Positions 27,680 through 37,461 of a stretch of DNA of 64,000 nt are shown piece after piece. Position 1 is the first letter of the stretch; each line of letters opens with the position of its first letter. Below the pieces are notes generated by a model, which searched no databases, was not told where the DNA came from, and worked only from the letters and a program-made list of their open reading frames with translations. Source of the stretch: Burkholderiaceae bacterium (GTDB taxonomy: Bacteria > Pseudomonadota > Gammaproteobacteria > Burkholderiales > Burkholderiaceae_D); NCBI GenBank assembly GCA_031291325.1, contig JARLJG010000020.1:1-64000 (forward strand), given 5' to 3'. Position numbers and translations under genes: made by a program.

Positions 27680-28489
27680 CGCAATCCGGCAGCTTTGAAG
27701 ACAAGGTCAGCCACGGCAGCACGGTCTTTACCCGACTTTACCGCGCATTAACTCAAATTAACATGTGGCTGGCGGAAAATAGCATTCATCGATTCGATGC
27801 ATGCACCCCCCGCATTGTATCGTTTCGATTGTTGATGTAGTTTTTTGTTACATTCCCCCCAATTTTTGGGTTGCCCCGTGCGTCGCCCGACGCACGGGGA
27901 TCTTTTGTTCCATCTTTCGCGCGTTCCCGATAATTGTTCGATGCCCGCGCCAACAGCGGCAGACACACTTTCCCTCGACGGCTAGCAATCGCGTTGCGAA
28001 GCCCACGCCTCCTGCATCCACATTCTCAGTAAGGTCTTTACTTCGGACAAATCGCTGTCGTTGCATTCCGGGAAAATTTGATGCATATTAAATACTTTGC
28101 AACTAGAAGTGACTATAGGTAGTTTTACTGATTCCAAAATACTGATAGGCAACTATACTATCTGCATCGGAGGAACGGTTCGTGGGCGCCTCTAAAAATT
28201 GCCAAAAGCGCCCAATCTCTCCCTTAATCCTAAAGTGAGGGGATCTACACCTACAAGCGGATACCGCTAGGAAGAGAGTCGGCATGCTGGCTGAGTTACC
28301 TGTCGCGCCATTGGGCACTTTCGACATTTCTTATAGATGCCTTTCTCTTAGGAGTGAATTGCTTGATTCAAATTGCAAAATTTCCTTGGACGAGGTCGAT
28401 GCGCGCATAACGCGCACATGCTATTTGGCAAATCGTTACTCTGCAAGCCAGCTTCCTTGTCAAAGGATGACTGTCATATTGGGGGATAT
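27680..28489. other. Large intergenic region with strong hairpin
   Basis: These 810 bp separate the kinase from the chemoreceptor and hold no recognisable protein gene on either strand. A strong terminator lies at 27874-27907. Beyond it, 28080-28170 is AT-rich with repeated ACTATA-like words, and a clear ribosome site (TGGGGGA, 28480-28486) precedes the chemoreceptor. Confidence 0.5.
27874..27907 (+). terminator. Strong intrinsic terminator after the PAS kinase
   Basis: CCCCGTGCGTCG (27874-27885) pairs perfectly with CGACGCACGGGG (27888-27899), a 12-bp GC-rich stem, followed by ATCTTTTGTT. It is well placed to end the kinase transcript, about 195 bp after its stop. Confidence 0.75.
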
Positions 28490-30142
28490 ATGAAACCGCT
28501 ACGGCTTGCTCTGCTGCGCTATGCGATTATCGTGTCGACGGCCGTTGCGGTCAGCGCGCTGCTGGCTTTTCTACTTAATCTCGTAGCGGACACGCTGGTG
28601 GGCCCAGGTGTGTCGGCGACGCTGGAGGCATTGTGCAGCGCGGCAATCGTGCTTGTGCTGATGCGGCAGACTACGCGCAACGACGGCGTCACGAAATTGG
28701 TGACCAAGGTAGGCAAGACAACCGATCAAATCATGATAGGCGCTGCCGAAACCTCGTATTTCGTCGATTCGGTCAAGAAGAAGATGGAGCAAGATGTGAT
28801 GACCATCAATGAAGTGGTCGCCGGCTCCGAACAAAACGCCAACACCACGGAACACATTGCCGCCAATGCGGAGCGCGCGTCCCAGGTTGCCGCCGACGTC
28901 AGGAGCGAAAGCGTCGCCGGGCGCAGTGAAGTCGACCACGGATTGGAAGGCATCCGCGCTGCCACCAAGGATGCGGAATCGGCTTCGACCGTGATGAGGG
29001 GGCTGAAAGAGAAATCGAGCCGCATTCACGTGATCACCGAAGTCATCGAAGAGATTGCCGCCCGCACCAACTTGTTGGCCCTGAACGCGGCGATTGAAGC
29101 AGCACGCGCCGGCGAGCACGGGCGCGGCTTCGCGGTGGTGGCGGGTGAAGTGCGGCAGCTCGCGCAGCGCACCAAATCCGCCACCGATGAAATTGGCGTG
29201 ATGGTGCGCGAAATCAATGAGCAGGCCGAAAAGGCCACCAGCGGCATGAATGCGCTGACCGACAAGGTTAATCACGCGGCACAAAACGTCGAACGCGTGC
29301 ATGCGATGTTTCGCAATATCGAGCAGTCATCCGGCGTCTCCGAAGAGCAGATTCAGCAGATCGCTGCCGCTGCGCGCGAACACGTCGCCACCACGCGCGT
29401 CATTTCCGACGCCATGTTGCGCATTCGCGACAGCATGTTATCGACTGAGGTGGAATTGCCGCGTGCCACCAATTCGGCGATGGCCCTGGCCGAATTGGCG
29501 GAGGGAATCAGCAATGCGCTGGCCGAATCGAATGTCGAAACAATGCATGACCCGATCCGGGTGGCGGCGCAGACTGCCGCGCGGGAAATAGGGCGCATCT
29601 TCACCGAAGCCATCGCCAACGGACAAATCAGCCGCGACGCGCTGTTCGACCGTCAATACAAGCCGATCCCGCACACCAATCCGCAAAAATATACTTCTCG
29701 TTTCGACACATTCACCGATCGCGTGCTGCCGCCGGTGCAAGAAGCGTTGTTGGCTGCCATTCCGCAGATCGCGTTCGCCATTGCAGTCGACGACAAGGGT
29801 TATCTGCCGACTCACAACAAGAAATTCTCACAGCCGCTGACCGGCGATTACGAAACCGACCTGCTCAATAACCGCACCAAGCGTCATTTCAACGACCGTA
29901 CCGGGGCGCGTTGTGGATCCAATACCAATGACTTCTTGCTGCAAACGTATAAGCGCGACACTGGCGAGGTGATGCACGATTTGTCGGCGCCGATTTACGT
30001 CGAAGGCAAGCATTGGGGCGGCTTCCGCATCGGTTACCGCTCTGCAGCGGCTGAAAATTCAGCGCTCGCGTCGACGCAGCCGAGCGCACAAATCGCTGCC
30101 AAGCCGGGGGCCGCCAAGCCGCTGAAGCTGACGCGCTCATAG
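28490..30142 (+). CDS. Methyl-accepting chemotaxis protein with C-terminal sensor-like domain
   Basis: The 550-residue protein has two N-terminal membrane segments (about 7-30 and 35-55) with almost no periplasmic loop, then the signalling helices with the hairpin tip core [19 protein letters not shown]. After the signalling part (from about 395) a domain of about 145 residues follows, with [33 protein letters not shown] and [10 protein letters not shown], a Cache-like fold seen at the tail of some proteobacterial receptors. Sensing is therefore probably cytoplasmic. The ATG at 28490 has TGGGGGA upstream. No che genes are adjacent. Confidence 0.86.
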   Translation: MKPLRLALLRYAIIVSTAVAVSALLAFLLNLVADTLVGPGVSATLEALCSAAIVLVLMRQTTRNDGVTKLVTKVGKTTDQIMIGAAETSYFVDSVKKKMEQDVMTINEVVAGSEQNANTTEHIAANAERASQVAADVRSESVAGRSEVDHGLEGIRAATKDAESASTVMRGLKEKSSRIHVITEVIEEIAARTNLLALNAAIEAARAGEHGRGFAVVAGEVRQLAQRTKSATDEIGVMVREINEQAEKATSGMNALTDKVNHAAQNVERVHAMFRNIEQSSGVSEEQIQQIAAAAREHVATTRVISDAMLRIRDSMLSTEVELPRATNSAMALAELAEGISNALAESNVETMHDPIRVAAQTAAREIGRIFTEAIANGQISRDALFDRQYKPIPHTNPQKYTSRFDTFTDRVLPPVQEALLAAIPQIAFAIAVDDKGYLPTHNKKFSQPLTGDYETDLLNNRTKRHFNDRTGARCGSNTNDFLLQTYKRDTGEVMHDLSAPIYVEGKHWGGFRIGYRSAAAENSALASTQPSAQIAAKPGAAKPLKLTRS

Positions 30143-30166
30143 GGGCAAAGGCCTGCCCCACAATTT

Positions 30167-30718
30167 TTAGATGTGCTCTTGATTTTGCCCGGGTGACGGC
30201 AAGTCGACTTGCTTGACACTGCGTTTATTCAAATCGATAAATGCTTCCAGTACCTTGAATAAGTCGGCGAAGATCTGCTTGCCGTAAGTCTGCTCGATAT
30301 AGGAATATTGAAGGTCGATCAAGGGGCCGATTTGGCTCAACAGATGGGTTCCCTTTTGCGACAGGCGCACGATGACGCGCCGCTGATCTCCCGCAACGGG
30401 GCCGCGCGCAATCAACTCGATTTCTTCCATCCGCGACAACATGCCGGCCATGCTGGGACTCGATATCTGGCACAGTTCGCCGATTTCTTTCGGCTCCAGT
30501 TGTCCGTGCTCATCCAAGGCTCGCAAAATGCGCCATTGTTGTTCGGTGATATCGAAGCGGTTCAGGATGGGCCGAAAATTCGCCATCAAGCTGTCCCTCG
30601 CTTTGAGCATGCGCTGCGGCAGATTCGGGTAAGCGATCTGGTGTTTTTTCAACGGAACCCCCAACGAAATTTCGTATTGTCTCTCCATCAATCCATTTAA
30701 ATCAATGTTAACGATCAT
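30167..30718 (-). CDS. MarR-family regulator (HpaR-like)
   Basis: The 183-residue protein resembles HpaR repressors of aromatic acid breakdown: LPQRMLKARDSLMANFRPIL, ITEQQWRILRAL, the winged helix (PKEIGELCQISSPSMAGMLSRMEE) and RRVIVRLSQKG wing. The first ATG is at 30718; a TTG at 30751 and an ATG at 30688 are alternatives, and none has a strong ribosome site. It is divergent from the CoA-transferase gene, with two palindromes between them that are its probable operators. The ligand is likely an acyl or aromatic CoA or acid (inference). Confidence 0.85.
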   Translation of the reverse strand: MIVNIDLNGLMERQYEISLGVPLKKHQIAYPNLPQRMLKARDSLMANFRPILNRFDITEQQWRILRALDEHGQLEPKEIGELCQISSPSMAGMLSRMEEIELIARGPVAGDQRRVIVRLSQKGTHLLSQIGPLIDLQYSYIEQTYGKQIFADLFKVLEAFIDLNKRSVKQVDLPSPGQNQEHI

Positions 30719-30830
30719 ATCGCCACGCTGATCGCGATAGGTATCGAACAACGAGGATATCGCTTGTCCAGCAGACTGAGGAGGAGGGTATCGTCTTTTT
30801 GCTCGCCGTGCGCTTGCTTCATCATATCGC

Positions 30831-30860
30831 TTGACTCACTAACATATTAGTGATTAATAT
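30831..30860 (+). promoter_or_regulatory. Promoter of the CoA-transferase gene, overlapped by an operator
   Basis: TTGACT (30831-30836) and TAATAT (30855-30860) are spaced by 18 bases (17 for TTAATA at 30854). This is a good sigma70 match. The first palindrome lies exactly in the spacer, so a bound repressor would block RNA polymerase. Confidence 0.65.
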
Positions 30861-30875
30861 TACTAACATGTTAGT
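30837..30875. promoter_or_regulatory. Two tandem palindromic operators, probably for the MarR regulator
   Basis: CACTAACATATTAGTG (30837-30852) has perfect CACTAA/TTAGTG arms. ACTAACATGTTAGT (30862-30875) is a perfect palindrome. Their centres are 24 bp apart, both within the divergent region between the MarR gene and the CoA-transferase. Size and shape match MarR-family sites. Confidence 0.75.
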
Positions 30876-30973
30876 GAATATACGTTATCACGTTTATGAA
30901 TATCTTTCTGTAAATTGTGATTTTTATGGAATGACTTAACTTCCACCTACTTTGAAAAATGGAGACAAATCGC

Positions 30974-32500
30974 ATGACCAATTCTGAAGAACGCATTCGC
31001 CTGCCCGCTTTGCGGCAGAAAATCACCAATGCAACATTGGCCGCGCAATGGATACGCGACGGCATGACAGTCGGAATGAGCGGCTTCACACGGGCTGGCG
31101 ACGCCAAGGTGGTGCCGTTGGCGCTGGCGGAACGGGCCCGCCAGGAACAGTTGAAAATCACGTTGCTTACCGGCGCCTCGCTCGGCAGCGATGTCGACAA
31201 GACGTTGACCGAGGCGGGCGCGCTGGCGCGCCGGATGCCGTTCCAGAGCGATCCCGTGTTGCGCGCGGCGATCAATCGCGGCGACGTGATGTTCGTCGAT
31301 CAGCATCTGTCGGAAACGGTGGAACTGTTGCGCACCAAACAGATGGCGCCGATCGACGTCGCCATCATCGAAGCAGTCGCCATTACCGAAACCGGCGCGA
31401 TCGTGCCGACCACCTCGGTTGGCAACAGCGCCAGTTTTGCGATTCTGGCCGACAAGGTCATCGTGGAAATCAACCTGGCCCAGCCTCTGGCGCTGGAAGG
31501 TCTGCACGATATCAACATTCCGAAACACCGGCCCCGGCGCGAGCCGATCCTGCTGATGTCGCCCAGCGACCGGATCGGCAGCTTCGCCATCGAGATTCCG
31601 CCGGAGAAAATTGTCGCCATCGTGATTACGCAAAAGGCCGATAGCGCATCGAACATCTTGCCGCCCGACGAGGAAACCGCTGCCATCGCCGGCCATCTGG
31701 TGGATTTTTTCAATGACGAAATCAAGGCCGGACGCCTGACGGAAAAACTCATGCCGCTGCAAGCGGGGATCGGCACCATCGCCAATGCGGTCATGACCGG
31801 CTTTATCGACAGCCCTTTCGAGCATTTGACGATGTATTCGGAAGTCTTGCAAGACTCGACCTTCGATTTGTTCGATGCCGGCAAACTCGACTTTGCGTCA
31901 GGGTCGTCGATCACGCTGTCGCCGCAAAAGAGCAAGCAGGTTCTCGCCGATATTGAAAAGTACAAGGATCGCCTGGTATTGCGTCCGCAGGAAATGAGCA
32001 ATCACCCCGAATTGATTCGCCGTCTCGGCATCATCGCCATCAATACGGCGCTGGAAGCGGACATTTACGGCAACGTGAATTCGACCCATGTGATGGGAAC
32101 CGACATGATGAACGGCATCGGCGGATCGGGCGATTTTGCGCGCAACGCCTATTTGTCGATCTTCGCCACCAAATCGCTGGCCAAGGGCGGTCGCATTTCC
32201 AGCATCGTGCCGATGGTGACCCACGTTGACCACACCGAACACGATGTCGACATTCTCGTGACGGAGATCGGTTTGGCCGACCTGCGCGGGCTGGCGCCGC
32301 GCGAACGGGCGCAAGTCATTATCGAACACTGTGTTGCCGAGCCGTACCGGCAAATGCTGTTGAACTACGTCGAAGAGGCGACCCTGCGCGGCGGGCACAC
32401 GCCGCATTTGTTGGAGCAGGCGTTTGCATGGCATACGCGGTATCGGGAAACCGGATCCATGTTGGAAGAGCAAAGAACGCTCTATGCCGTGAATAGTTAG
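30974..32500 (+). CDS. Acetyl-CoA hydrolase / succinate-type CoA-transferase
   Basis: The 508-residue protein belongs to the AarC/Cat1/Ach1 family, which moves CoA between acyl-CoA and a free acid such as succinate or acetate. It has the N-terminal GMTVGMSGFTRAGDAK, the central IVEINLAQPLALEGLHDI and PTTSVGNSAS, and the C-terminal GGSGDFARNAYLSIF and LADLRGLAPRERA signatures. The ATG at 30974 has GGAGAC at 30961-30966. The repressor-like sites upstream suggest control by the divergent MarR protein. The preferred acid is unknown. Confidence 0.88.
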   Translation: MTNSEERIRLPALRQKITNATLAAQWIRDGMTVGMSGFTRAGDAKVVPLALAERARQEQLKITLLTGASLGSDVDKTLTEAGALARRMPFQSDPVLRAAINRGDVMFVDQHLSETVELLRTKQMAPIDVAIIEAVAITETGAIVPTTSVGNSASFAILADKVIVEINLAQPLALEGLHDINIPKHRPRREPILLMSPSDRIGSFAIEIPPEKIVAIVITQKADSASNILPPDEETAAIAGHLVDFFNDEIKAGRLTEKLMPLQAGIGTIANAVMTGFIDSPFEHLTMYSEVLQDSTFDLFDAGKLDFASGSSITLSPQKSKQVLADIEKYKDRLVLRPQEMSNHPELIRRLGIIAINTALEADIYGNVNSTHVMGTDMMNGIGGSGDFARNAYLSIFATKSLAKGGRISSIVPMVTHVDHTEHDVDILVTEIGLADLRGLAPRERAQVIIEHCVAEPYRQMLLNYVEEATLRGGHTPHLLEQAFAWHTRYRETGSMLEEQRTLYAVNS

Positions 32501-32507
32501 ACCAACC

Positions 32508-32554
32508 GTGCAAGGGTTTCCGCGCGGCCCGCGGTCGCGTCAAAACCCTTGCAC
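32508..32554 (+). terminator. Long stem-loop after the CoA-transferase gene
   Basis: GTGCAAGGGTTT (32508-32519) pairs perfectly with AAACCCTTGCAC (32543-32554) around a 23-base GC-rich loop. Only a short TTT follows. It lies 8 bp after the CoA-transferase stop and may end or stabilise its mRNA. Confidence 0.5.
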
Positions 32555-32739
32555 TTTCCATCTGGATGGATTCAGCTTGCGCGCTTTGAGTCTAGGCATC
32601 GCGTGCAGGATCGGTGCCAGGTTCGGCATGGCGGTCGCCAAATCAACATATGGATATGCAAAAATATTACTTTCTTTGCAATTCCATTGCCTCTAGAATC
32701 ATACGTCTCCCCTCTATCCTCCTAAGGATATAGATTTAG

Positions 32740-32767
32740 GCCCGCTATTCGTAGCGGGCTTTTTTTT
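32740..32767 (+). terminator. Intrinsic terminator with TTCG loop
   Basis: GCCCGCTA (32740-32747), loop TTCG, TAGCGGGC (32752-32759), then eight T. This is a textbook terminator. It lies 240 bp past the nearest upstream gene, so it may end a separate short transcript. Confidence 0.85.
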
Positions 32768-32868
32768 ACTCCGGCGTTGCCCTACGCAGCGCCAAATGAA
32801 TTCGCATTCGCGCGGCTGTTATCTTGAAATTCTTTGCTGCAATGCGGCAGGAAATTAGTAAAAAATTT

Positions 32869-32896
32869 TTGCGAACGACCGTACTAAAATTATGCT
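32869..32896 (+). promoter_or_regulatory. Candidate promoter of the thiolase operon
   Basis: TTGCGA (32869-32874), a 16-base spacer and TATGCT (32891-32896; a second copy starts at 32896) lie about 110 bp upstream of the thiolase start. The match to sigma70 is moderate. Confidence 0.4.
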
Positions 32897-33009
32897 ATGC
32901 TGATAAATCAATGAGCAAACGACGTATTCCGAATACTTGTCGAAGCGGGATTTCGGCGATATGGTTTGCGCAAATGTTTTCAATATTTCAATCAAAATAG
33001 GAGACTCAC

Positions 33010-34188
33010 ATGGCCGACGCTGTCATCGTATCTACCGCCCGCACGGGCCTCGCCAAGTCCTGGAAAGGCGCGTTCAACATGACCCACGGCGCCACGCTGG
33101 GCGGGCACGTATTGAATGCCGCCATTACGCGCGCGCGCATCGAAGCCGGCGAGGTCGAAGACGTGCTGATCGGCTGTGCAACGCCGGAAGGCGCGACCGG
33201 CAGCAATATCGCGCGCCAGATTGCGCTGCGCGGCGGCTGCCCGGTAACTACCGGCGGTGTCACGGTTAACCGTTTTTGCTCATCTGGATTGCAGACTATT
33301 GCGATGGCGGCGCAGCGCGTCATCGCTGGCGAAGGCGATATCTTTGCCGCCGGCGGCGTCGAATCGATTTCCTGCGTGCAGCAGGAAGCCAACCAGCACA
33401 TGATCGTCGAAAGCTGGTTGAAGGAAAACAAGCCGGCAGTCTACTGGCCGATGCTGCAGACAGCCGAAACGGTTGCCAAACGCTATAACATTTCGCGCGA
33501 GCGGCAAGACGAATACGGTGTGCAAAGCCAGTTGCGCGCAGCAGCGGCGCAGGCGGCCGGCAAGTTCAACGACGAAATCGTGCCGATGACCACCATCATG
33601 GGCGTGGCGGATAAAGCCAGCGGCATGCTGTTGAGCAAGGAAGTGACGATTTCCGCCGACGAAGGCATCCGTGCCGACACCACGCTGGAAGCAGTATCGA
33701 AGATCCGTTCGGCAGTGCCGGGCGGCGTGATTTCCGCCGGTAATGCCAGCCAATTCTCGGACGGCGCATCGATTGCGATTGTGATGAACAGCAAGGTCGC
33801 CGAAGCGAAGGGCTTGACGCCGCTGGGGATTTTCCGTGGCTTCGCAATCGCCGGTTGCGAACCGGACGAAATGGGTATCGGCCCGGTGTTTGCCATCCCC
33901 AAATTGCTGAAAAAGGCCGGGCTGAAGATCGAAGATATCGGCTTGTGGGAATTGAACGAAGCCTTTGCGGTGCAGGTGTTGTATTGCGCCGACACGCTGG
34001 GCATCCCGTTGGATCGCTTGAACGTCAACGGCGGCGCGATTGCCGTTGGACATCCTTACGGCGTATCCGGCGCCCGTCTGACCGGGCATGCATTGATCGA
34101 AGGCAAGCGCCGTGGCGTCAAATACGTGGTGGTCACCATGTGCATCGGCGGCGGCCAGGGTGCGGCAGGCTTGTTTGAAGTAGTCTAA
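33010..34188 (+). CDS. Acetyl-CoA C-acyltransferase (thiolase)
   Basis: The 392-residue enzyme has the thiolase signatures: nucleophile Cys in [30 protein letters not shown] with the catalytic His, and [13 protein letters not shown] with the second Cys. It splits 3-oxoacyl-CoA in beta-oxidation or joins acyl-CoAs in reverse. It is first in a co-directional run of ten genes. A ribosome site AGGAGA (32999-33004) precedes the ATG. Its degradative or synthetic role cannot be fixed from sequence; the neighbours favour degradation. Confidence 0.92.
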   Translation: MADAVIVSTARTGLAKSWKGAFNMTHGATLGGHVLNAAITRARIEAGEVEDVLIGCATPEGATGSNIARQIALRGGCPVTTGGVTVNRFCSSGLQTIAMAAQRVIAGEGDIFAAGGVESISCVQQEANQHMIVESWLKENKPAVYWPMLQTAETVAKRYNISRERQDEYGVQSQLRAAAAQAAGKFNDEIVPMTTIMGVADKASGMLLSKEVTISADEGIRADTTLEAVSKIRSAVPGGVISAGNASQFSDGASIAIVMNSKVAEAKGLTPLGIFRGFAIAGCEPDEMGIGPVFAIPKLLKKAGLKIEDIGLWELNEAFAVQVLYCADTLGIPLDRLNVNGGAIAVGHPYGVSGARLTGHALIEGKRRGVKYVVVTMCIGGGQGAAGLFEVV

Positions 34189-34308
34189 GCTTGTATTGAT
34201 GCGTGAGCGGTTGGGTTAGCTTGGTTCGCACGATCCGTTTGGTCGTGCGGCTGGACTGTCTCGACCGGCTATTCATTACCCCTATTTGCCACTCTTTGCA
34301 GGCCCCTC

Positions 34309-36123
34309 ATGCAATCGAAAATCATTTCCCGGCGTGACCTCGATTTCCTGTTGTACGAATGGTTGCAGGTCGACACGCTGACGCAGCGCGAACGCTTCGC
34401 CGACCATACGCGCGAAACCTTTAGCGCCACACTCGACATCGCCGAGCAGATCGCCACCGACTTGTATGCGCCGCACAACAAGAAAAACGATCAGCAAGAG
34501 CCGCACTTCGACGGCGAAACCGTGCACATCATACCGGAAGTAAAAATCGCGCTGGATGCGTTTTGCCAAGCCGGTCTGATGGCCGCAGGACAAGACTACG
34601 ACCTGGGCGGCATGCAATTGCCATCCACGTTGGAAAAGGCGGCGTCCGCGTATTTTACCGGCGCCAATGCCGGTACCTCGTCGTATACCTTTTTGACCAT
34701 CGGCAACTCGAATACCCTGCTGAAATACGGCTCGCCGCAGCAGATCGACACCTTCGTCAAGCCGATGCTGGCGGGCCGTTTCTTCGGCACCATGTGTTTG
34801 TCGGAGCCGCAAGCCGGCTCCAGCTTGTCGGATATCACCACGAGAGCGGAATTGCAGGAAGACGGCAACTATCGCTTGACCGGCAACAAGATGTGGATAT
34901 CGGCCGGCGAGCATGAACTGTCGGAAAACATCGTCCATCTGGTGCTGGCGAAAATCCCCGGCCCCGACGGCAAAACGATTCCCGGCGTCAAAGGCATTTC
35001 GCTGTTCATCGTCCCCAAAATCCTGGTCGGCGCCGATGGCACGCTGGGCGAGCGCAACGACGTGGTGCTGGCCGGACTGAACCACAAGATGGGCTATCGC
35101 GGCACCACCAATTGCCTGTTGAATTTCGGCGAAGGCAAGTTCAAGCCGCAGGGCAAGGCCGGCGCCATAGGCTATCTGGTCGGCGCGCCGCACAAGGGAC
35201 TGGGTTACATGTTCCACATGATGAACGAGGCGCGCATCGGCGTCGGCCTGGGCGCTGTCGTGCTGGGCTATACCGGCTATCTGCATGCGCTCGACTACGC
35301 GCGCGACAGGCCGCAGGGCCGCCATCCGCAGGCGAAAGACCCGGCGCAGCCGCAGATACCGATCATCGAGCACACCGACGTCAAGCGCATGCTGCTGGCG
35401 CAAAAGACTTATGTCGAAGGCGGGCTGGCGCTGATCCTGTATTGCTCGCGCCTGGTCGACGAAGAAGAGACCGGCGCGACCGAAGAAGCGCGCCGGCACG
35501 CGACCATGCTGCTCGATATCCTGACGCCGATTGCCAAATCCTGGCCCTCGCAATGGTGCCTGGAAGCCAACAGCCTGGCGATCCAGGTGCATGGCGGTTA
35601 CGGTTATACGCGTGAATACAATGTCGAGCAATTTTATCGCGACAACCGGCTCAATCCGATCCACGAAGGCACGCACGGCATCCACGGCCTCGATTTGCTG
35701 GGCCGCAAGGTGGTGCTTCTGGACGGCGCCTTGTTCAAGGCGCTGGGTGGCGAGATTCAAAAGACTATTATCGCGGCGATGGCAGTGCCGGAACTGGCTG
35801 GCTATGCCGGCAGCTTGGGTGCGGCATTGCAACGCATCGCAGCAGTCACGCAAAAGCTGCACGGTGCGGGCGACATGAACAAGACGCTGGCGAACGCCTC
35901 GCTGTATCTGGAAGCGACCGGGCATGCGGTGGTCGCCTGGATCTGGCTGCAACAAGCGCTGGTTGCGGTCGGTAAAGATGGCGTCGACGCCGATTTCTAT
36001 CGCGGAAAATTGCAGGCTTGCCGTTACTTCTTCAACTGGGAATTGCCGAAGGTGCAGCAGCAATTGGATTTGCTGGAAAGCATCGATACCACGACGCTGG
36101 ATATGCAAGACTCGTGGTTTTAG
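34309..36123 (+). CDS. Acyl-CoA dehydrogenase, large DmdC-like type
   Basis: The 604-residue flavoprotein is longer than classic enzymes (about 380) and resembles the DmdC/large FadE group. An N-terminal extension precedes the acyl-CoA dehydrogenase core (MCLSEPQAGSSLSDI, TGNKMWISAGEHE, MGYRGTTNC, HGGYGYTREYNVEQFYRD, EGTHGIHGLDLLGRK), with a C-terminal domain of about 120 residues. It oxidises an acyl-CoA to the 2-enoyl-CoA with FAD. It sits between the thiolase and an SDR, consistent with beta-oxidation; the chain type is unknown. Confidence 0.9.
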   Translation: MQSKIISRRDLDFLLYEWLQVDTLTQRERFADHTRETFSATLDIAEQIATDLYAPHNKKNDQQEPHFDGETVHIIPEVKIALDAFCQAGLMAAGQDYDLGGMQLPSTLEKAASAYFTGANAGTSSYTFLTIGNSNTLLKYGSPQQIDTFVKPMLAGRFFGTMCLSEPQAGSSLSDITTRAELQEDGNYRLTGNKMWISAGEHELSENIVHLVLAKIPGPDGKTIPGVKGISLFIVPKILVGADGTLGERNDVVLAGLNHKMGYRGTTNCLLNFGEGKFKPQGKAGAIGYLVGAPHKGLGYMFHMMNEARIGVGLGAVVLGYTGYLHALDYARDRPQGRHPQAKDPAQPQIPIIEHTDVKRMLLAQKTYVEGGLALILYCSRLVDEEETGATEEARRHATMLLDILTPIAKSWPSQWCLEANSLAIQVHGGYGYTREYNVEQFYRDNRLNPIHEGTHGIHGLDLLGRKVVLLDGALFKALGGEIQKTIIAAMAVPELAGYAGSLGAALQRIAAVTQKLHGAGDMNKTLANASLYLEATGHAVVAWIWLQQALVAVGKDGVDADFYRGKLQACRYFFNWELPKVQQQLDLLESIDTTTLDMQDSWF

Positions 36124-36148
36124 AAAAAATCAACTACATGGAGACTTT

Positions 36149-36931
36149 ATGCGCACTACCAAAGAACTATTCGATTTGACCGGCAAGACGGCCTTGGTGA
36201 CCGGCGGCTCGCGCGGCCTGGGATTGCAGATCGCCGAAGCCTTGGGCGAGCAGGGCGCGAAGATCGTGATCTCGTCGCGCAAGCAATCCGATCTGGATGA
36301 AGCGGTCGAACACTTGAAAAAGCGCGGCATTTCCGCCAGCGCGATTGCCGCCGATCTGTCGCAGGAAGCGGCAGTAGGCCCGCTGGTTGCAGAAACCTTG
36401 AAGCGCCTGGGACACATCGATATCTTGGTCAACAATGCAGGCGCAACCTGGGGCGCGCCCGCCGAAGATCATCCGGTGGAAGCTTGGGACAAGGTGATGA
36501 ATCTGAACATCCGCAGCATCTTCTTGCTGAGCCAGGCGGTCGGCAAGCAATCGATGATTCCACGCGAATATGGCCGCATTATCAACGTCGCCTCGATCGC
36601 CGGCCTCTCCGGCAATGCGCCGGGCACGATGAAAACCATCGCCTACAATACGTCGAAAGGCGCAGTGGTCAACTTTACCCGCACACTGGCCGGCGAATGG
36701 GGGCAATACGGGATCACCGTGAATGCGTTGGCGCCGGGGTTCTTCCCGTCGAAGATGACCAAGGGCGTGCTGGAAGCCTTTGGTCGCGATGAACTGGCAA
36801 ATCATGCGCCGCTGCAACGGATCGGCGACGACGAAGATTTGAAGGGTGCGGCGTTATTATTCGCTTCCGATGCTGGCAAGCACATCACCGGCCAGATTTT
36901 GGCGGTCGATGGCGGCGTTTCTGCGGTCTGA
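36149..36931 (+). CDS. Short-chain dehydrogenase/reductase
   Basis: The 260-residue SDR has TGGSRGLGLQIA (cofactor binding), NNAGA, active-site Ser (VASIAG) with YNTSKGA, and the C-terminal GQILAVDGG typical of FabG-like enzymes. It may act as a 3-hydroxyacyl-CoA dehydrogenase in the pathway of this operon. The ATG at 36149 has TGGAGA at 36139-36144; an upstream in-frame extension lies inside the previous gene and is rejected. The adjacent gene starts 10 bp after its stop. Confidence 0.9.
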   Translation: MRTTKELFDLTGKTALVTGGSRGLGLQIAEALGEQGAKIVISSRKQSDLDEAVEHLKKRGISASAIAADLSQEAAVGPLVAETLKRLGHIDILVNNAGATWGAPAEDHPVEAWDKVMNLNIRSIFLLSQAVGKQSMIPREYGRIINVASIAGLSGNAPGTMKTIAYNTSKGAVVNFTRTLAGEWGQYGITVNALAPGFFPSKMTKGVLEAFGRDELANHAPLQRIGDDEDLKGAALLFASDAGKHITGQILAVDGGVSAV

Positions 36932-36941
36932 GGATAAGCCC

Positions 36942-37400
36942 GTGAGCGACGCGCAAAAGTCCCCGCCGCCTTCCGTTCCCCCCGTCCCATTCCCCAGCGA
37001 GATTCCATTCCTGCACGATCTTGGTGTGGAATTTCTCGGAATGGCCGACGGCGAGGCGCAAGTCGCGCTCAATCTTGAGCCACGGCATATGAATAGCTGG
37101 CAAGTGGCGCACGGCGGCGTGATCATGACGCTGCTCGATGTGGTGATGGCGATGGCCGGGCGTTCGCTCGACCCGGACGCGCGCGGCGGCGTGACGATTG
37201 AAATGAAAACCAGTTTCGTGCAACCGGGCGGGCATGCCGGCGGGCGCATCGTCGCCAAAGGCCATGCGTTTCATCGTTCTACCAGCATGTGTTTTTGCGA
37301 AGGCGATGTGTGGAACGGCGACAAGCTGGTGGCCAAGGCAATGGGCACCTTCAAATACCTGCGGCGTCTGGATGTTGCCAAGAAGCTGGAGCACGAATAG
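36942..37400 (+). CDS. PaaI-family hotdog thioesterase
   Basis: The 152-residue protein has the PaaI-type hotdog signature: MNSWQVAHGGVIMTLLDVVMAMAG with the HGG motif, followed by GGVTIEMKTSFVQPG. It likely hydrolyses an acyl-CoA to release the free acid and CoA. The GTG at 36942 has AGGA (36931-36934) upstream. It is in the operon between the SDR and the oxidoreductase. Confidence 0.85.
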   Translation: MSDAQKSPPPSVPPVPFPSEIPFLHDLGVEFLGMADGEAQVALNLEPRHMNSWQVAHGGVIMTLLDVVMAMAGRSLDPDARGGVTIEMKTSFVQPGGHAGGRIVAKGHAFHRSTSMCFCEGDVWNGDKLVAKAMGTFKYLRRLDVAKKLEHE

Positions 37401-37461
37401 CACGCGCGGCACGCGTGGAACGAACGACTCCTCGATAAACAATTCTTGAAGCGAGATCGAT

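Larger units (their letters stand above)
32501..33009. other. Intergenic region with hairpin, possible small RNA and thiolase promoter
   Basis: No protein gene is seen. The stretch contains a 12-bp stem loop after the CoA-transferase (32508-32554), an orphan strong terminator (32740-32767) preceded by a TAGAAT box, and a weak promoter candidate (32869-32901) for the thiolase operon. Confidence 0.5.
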
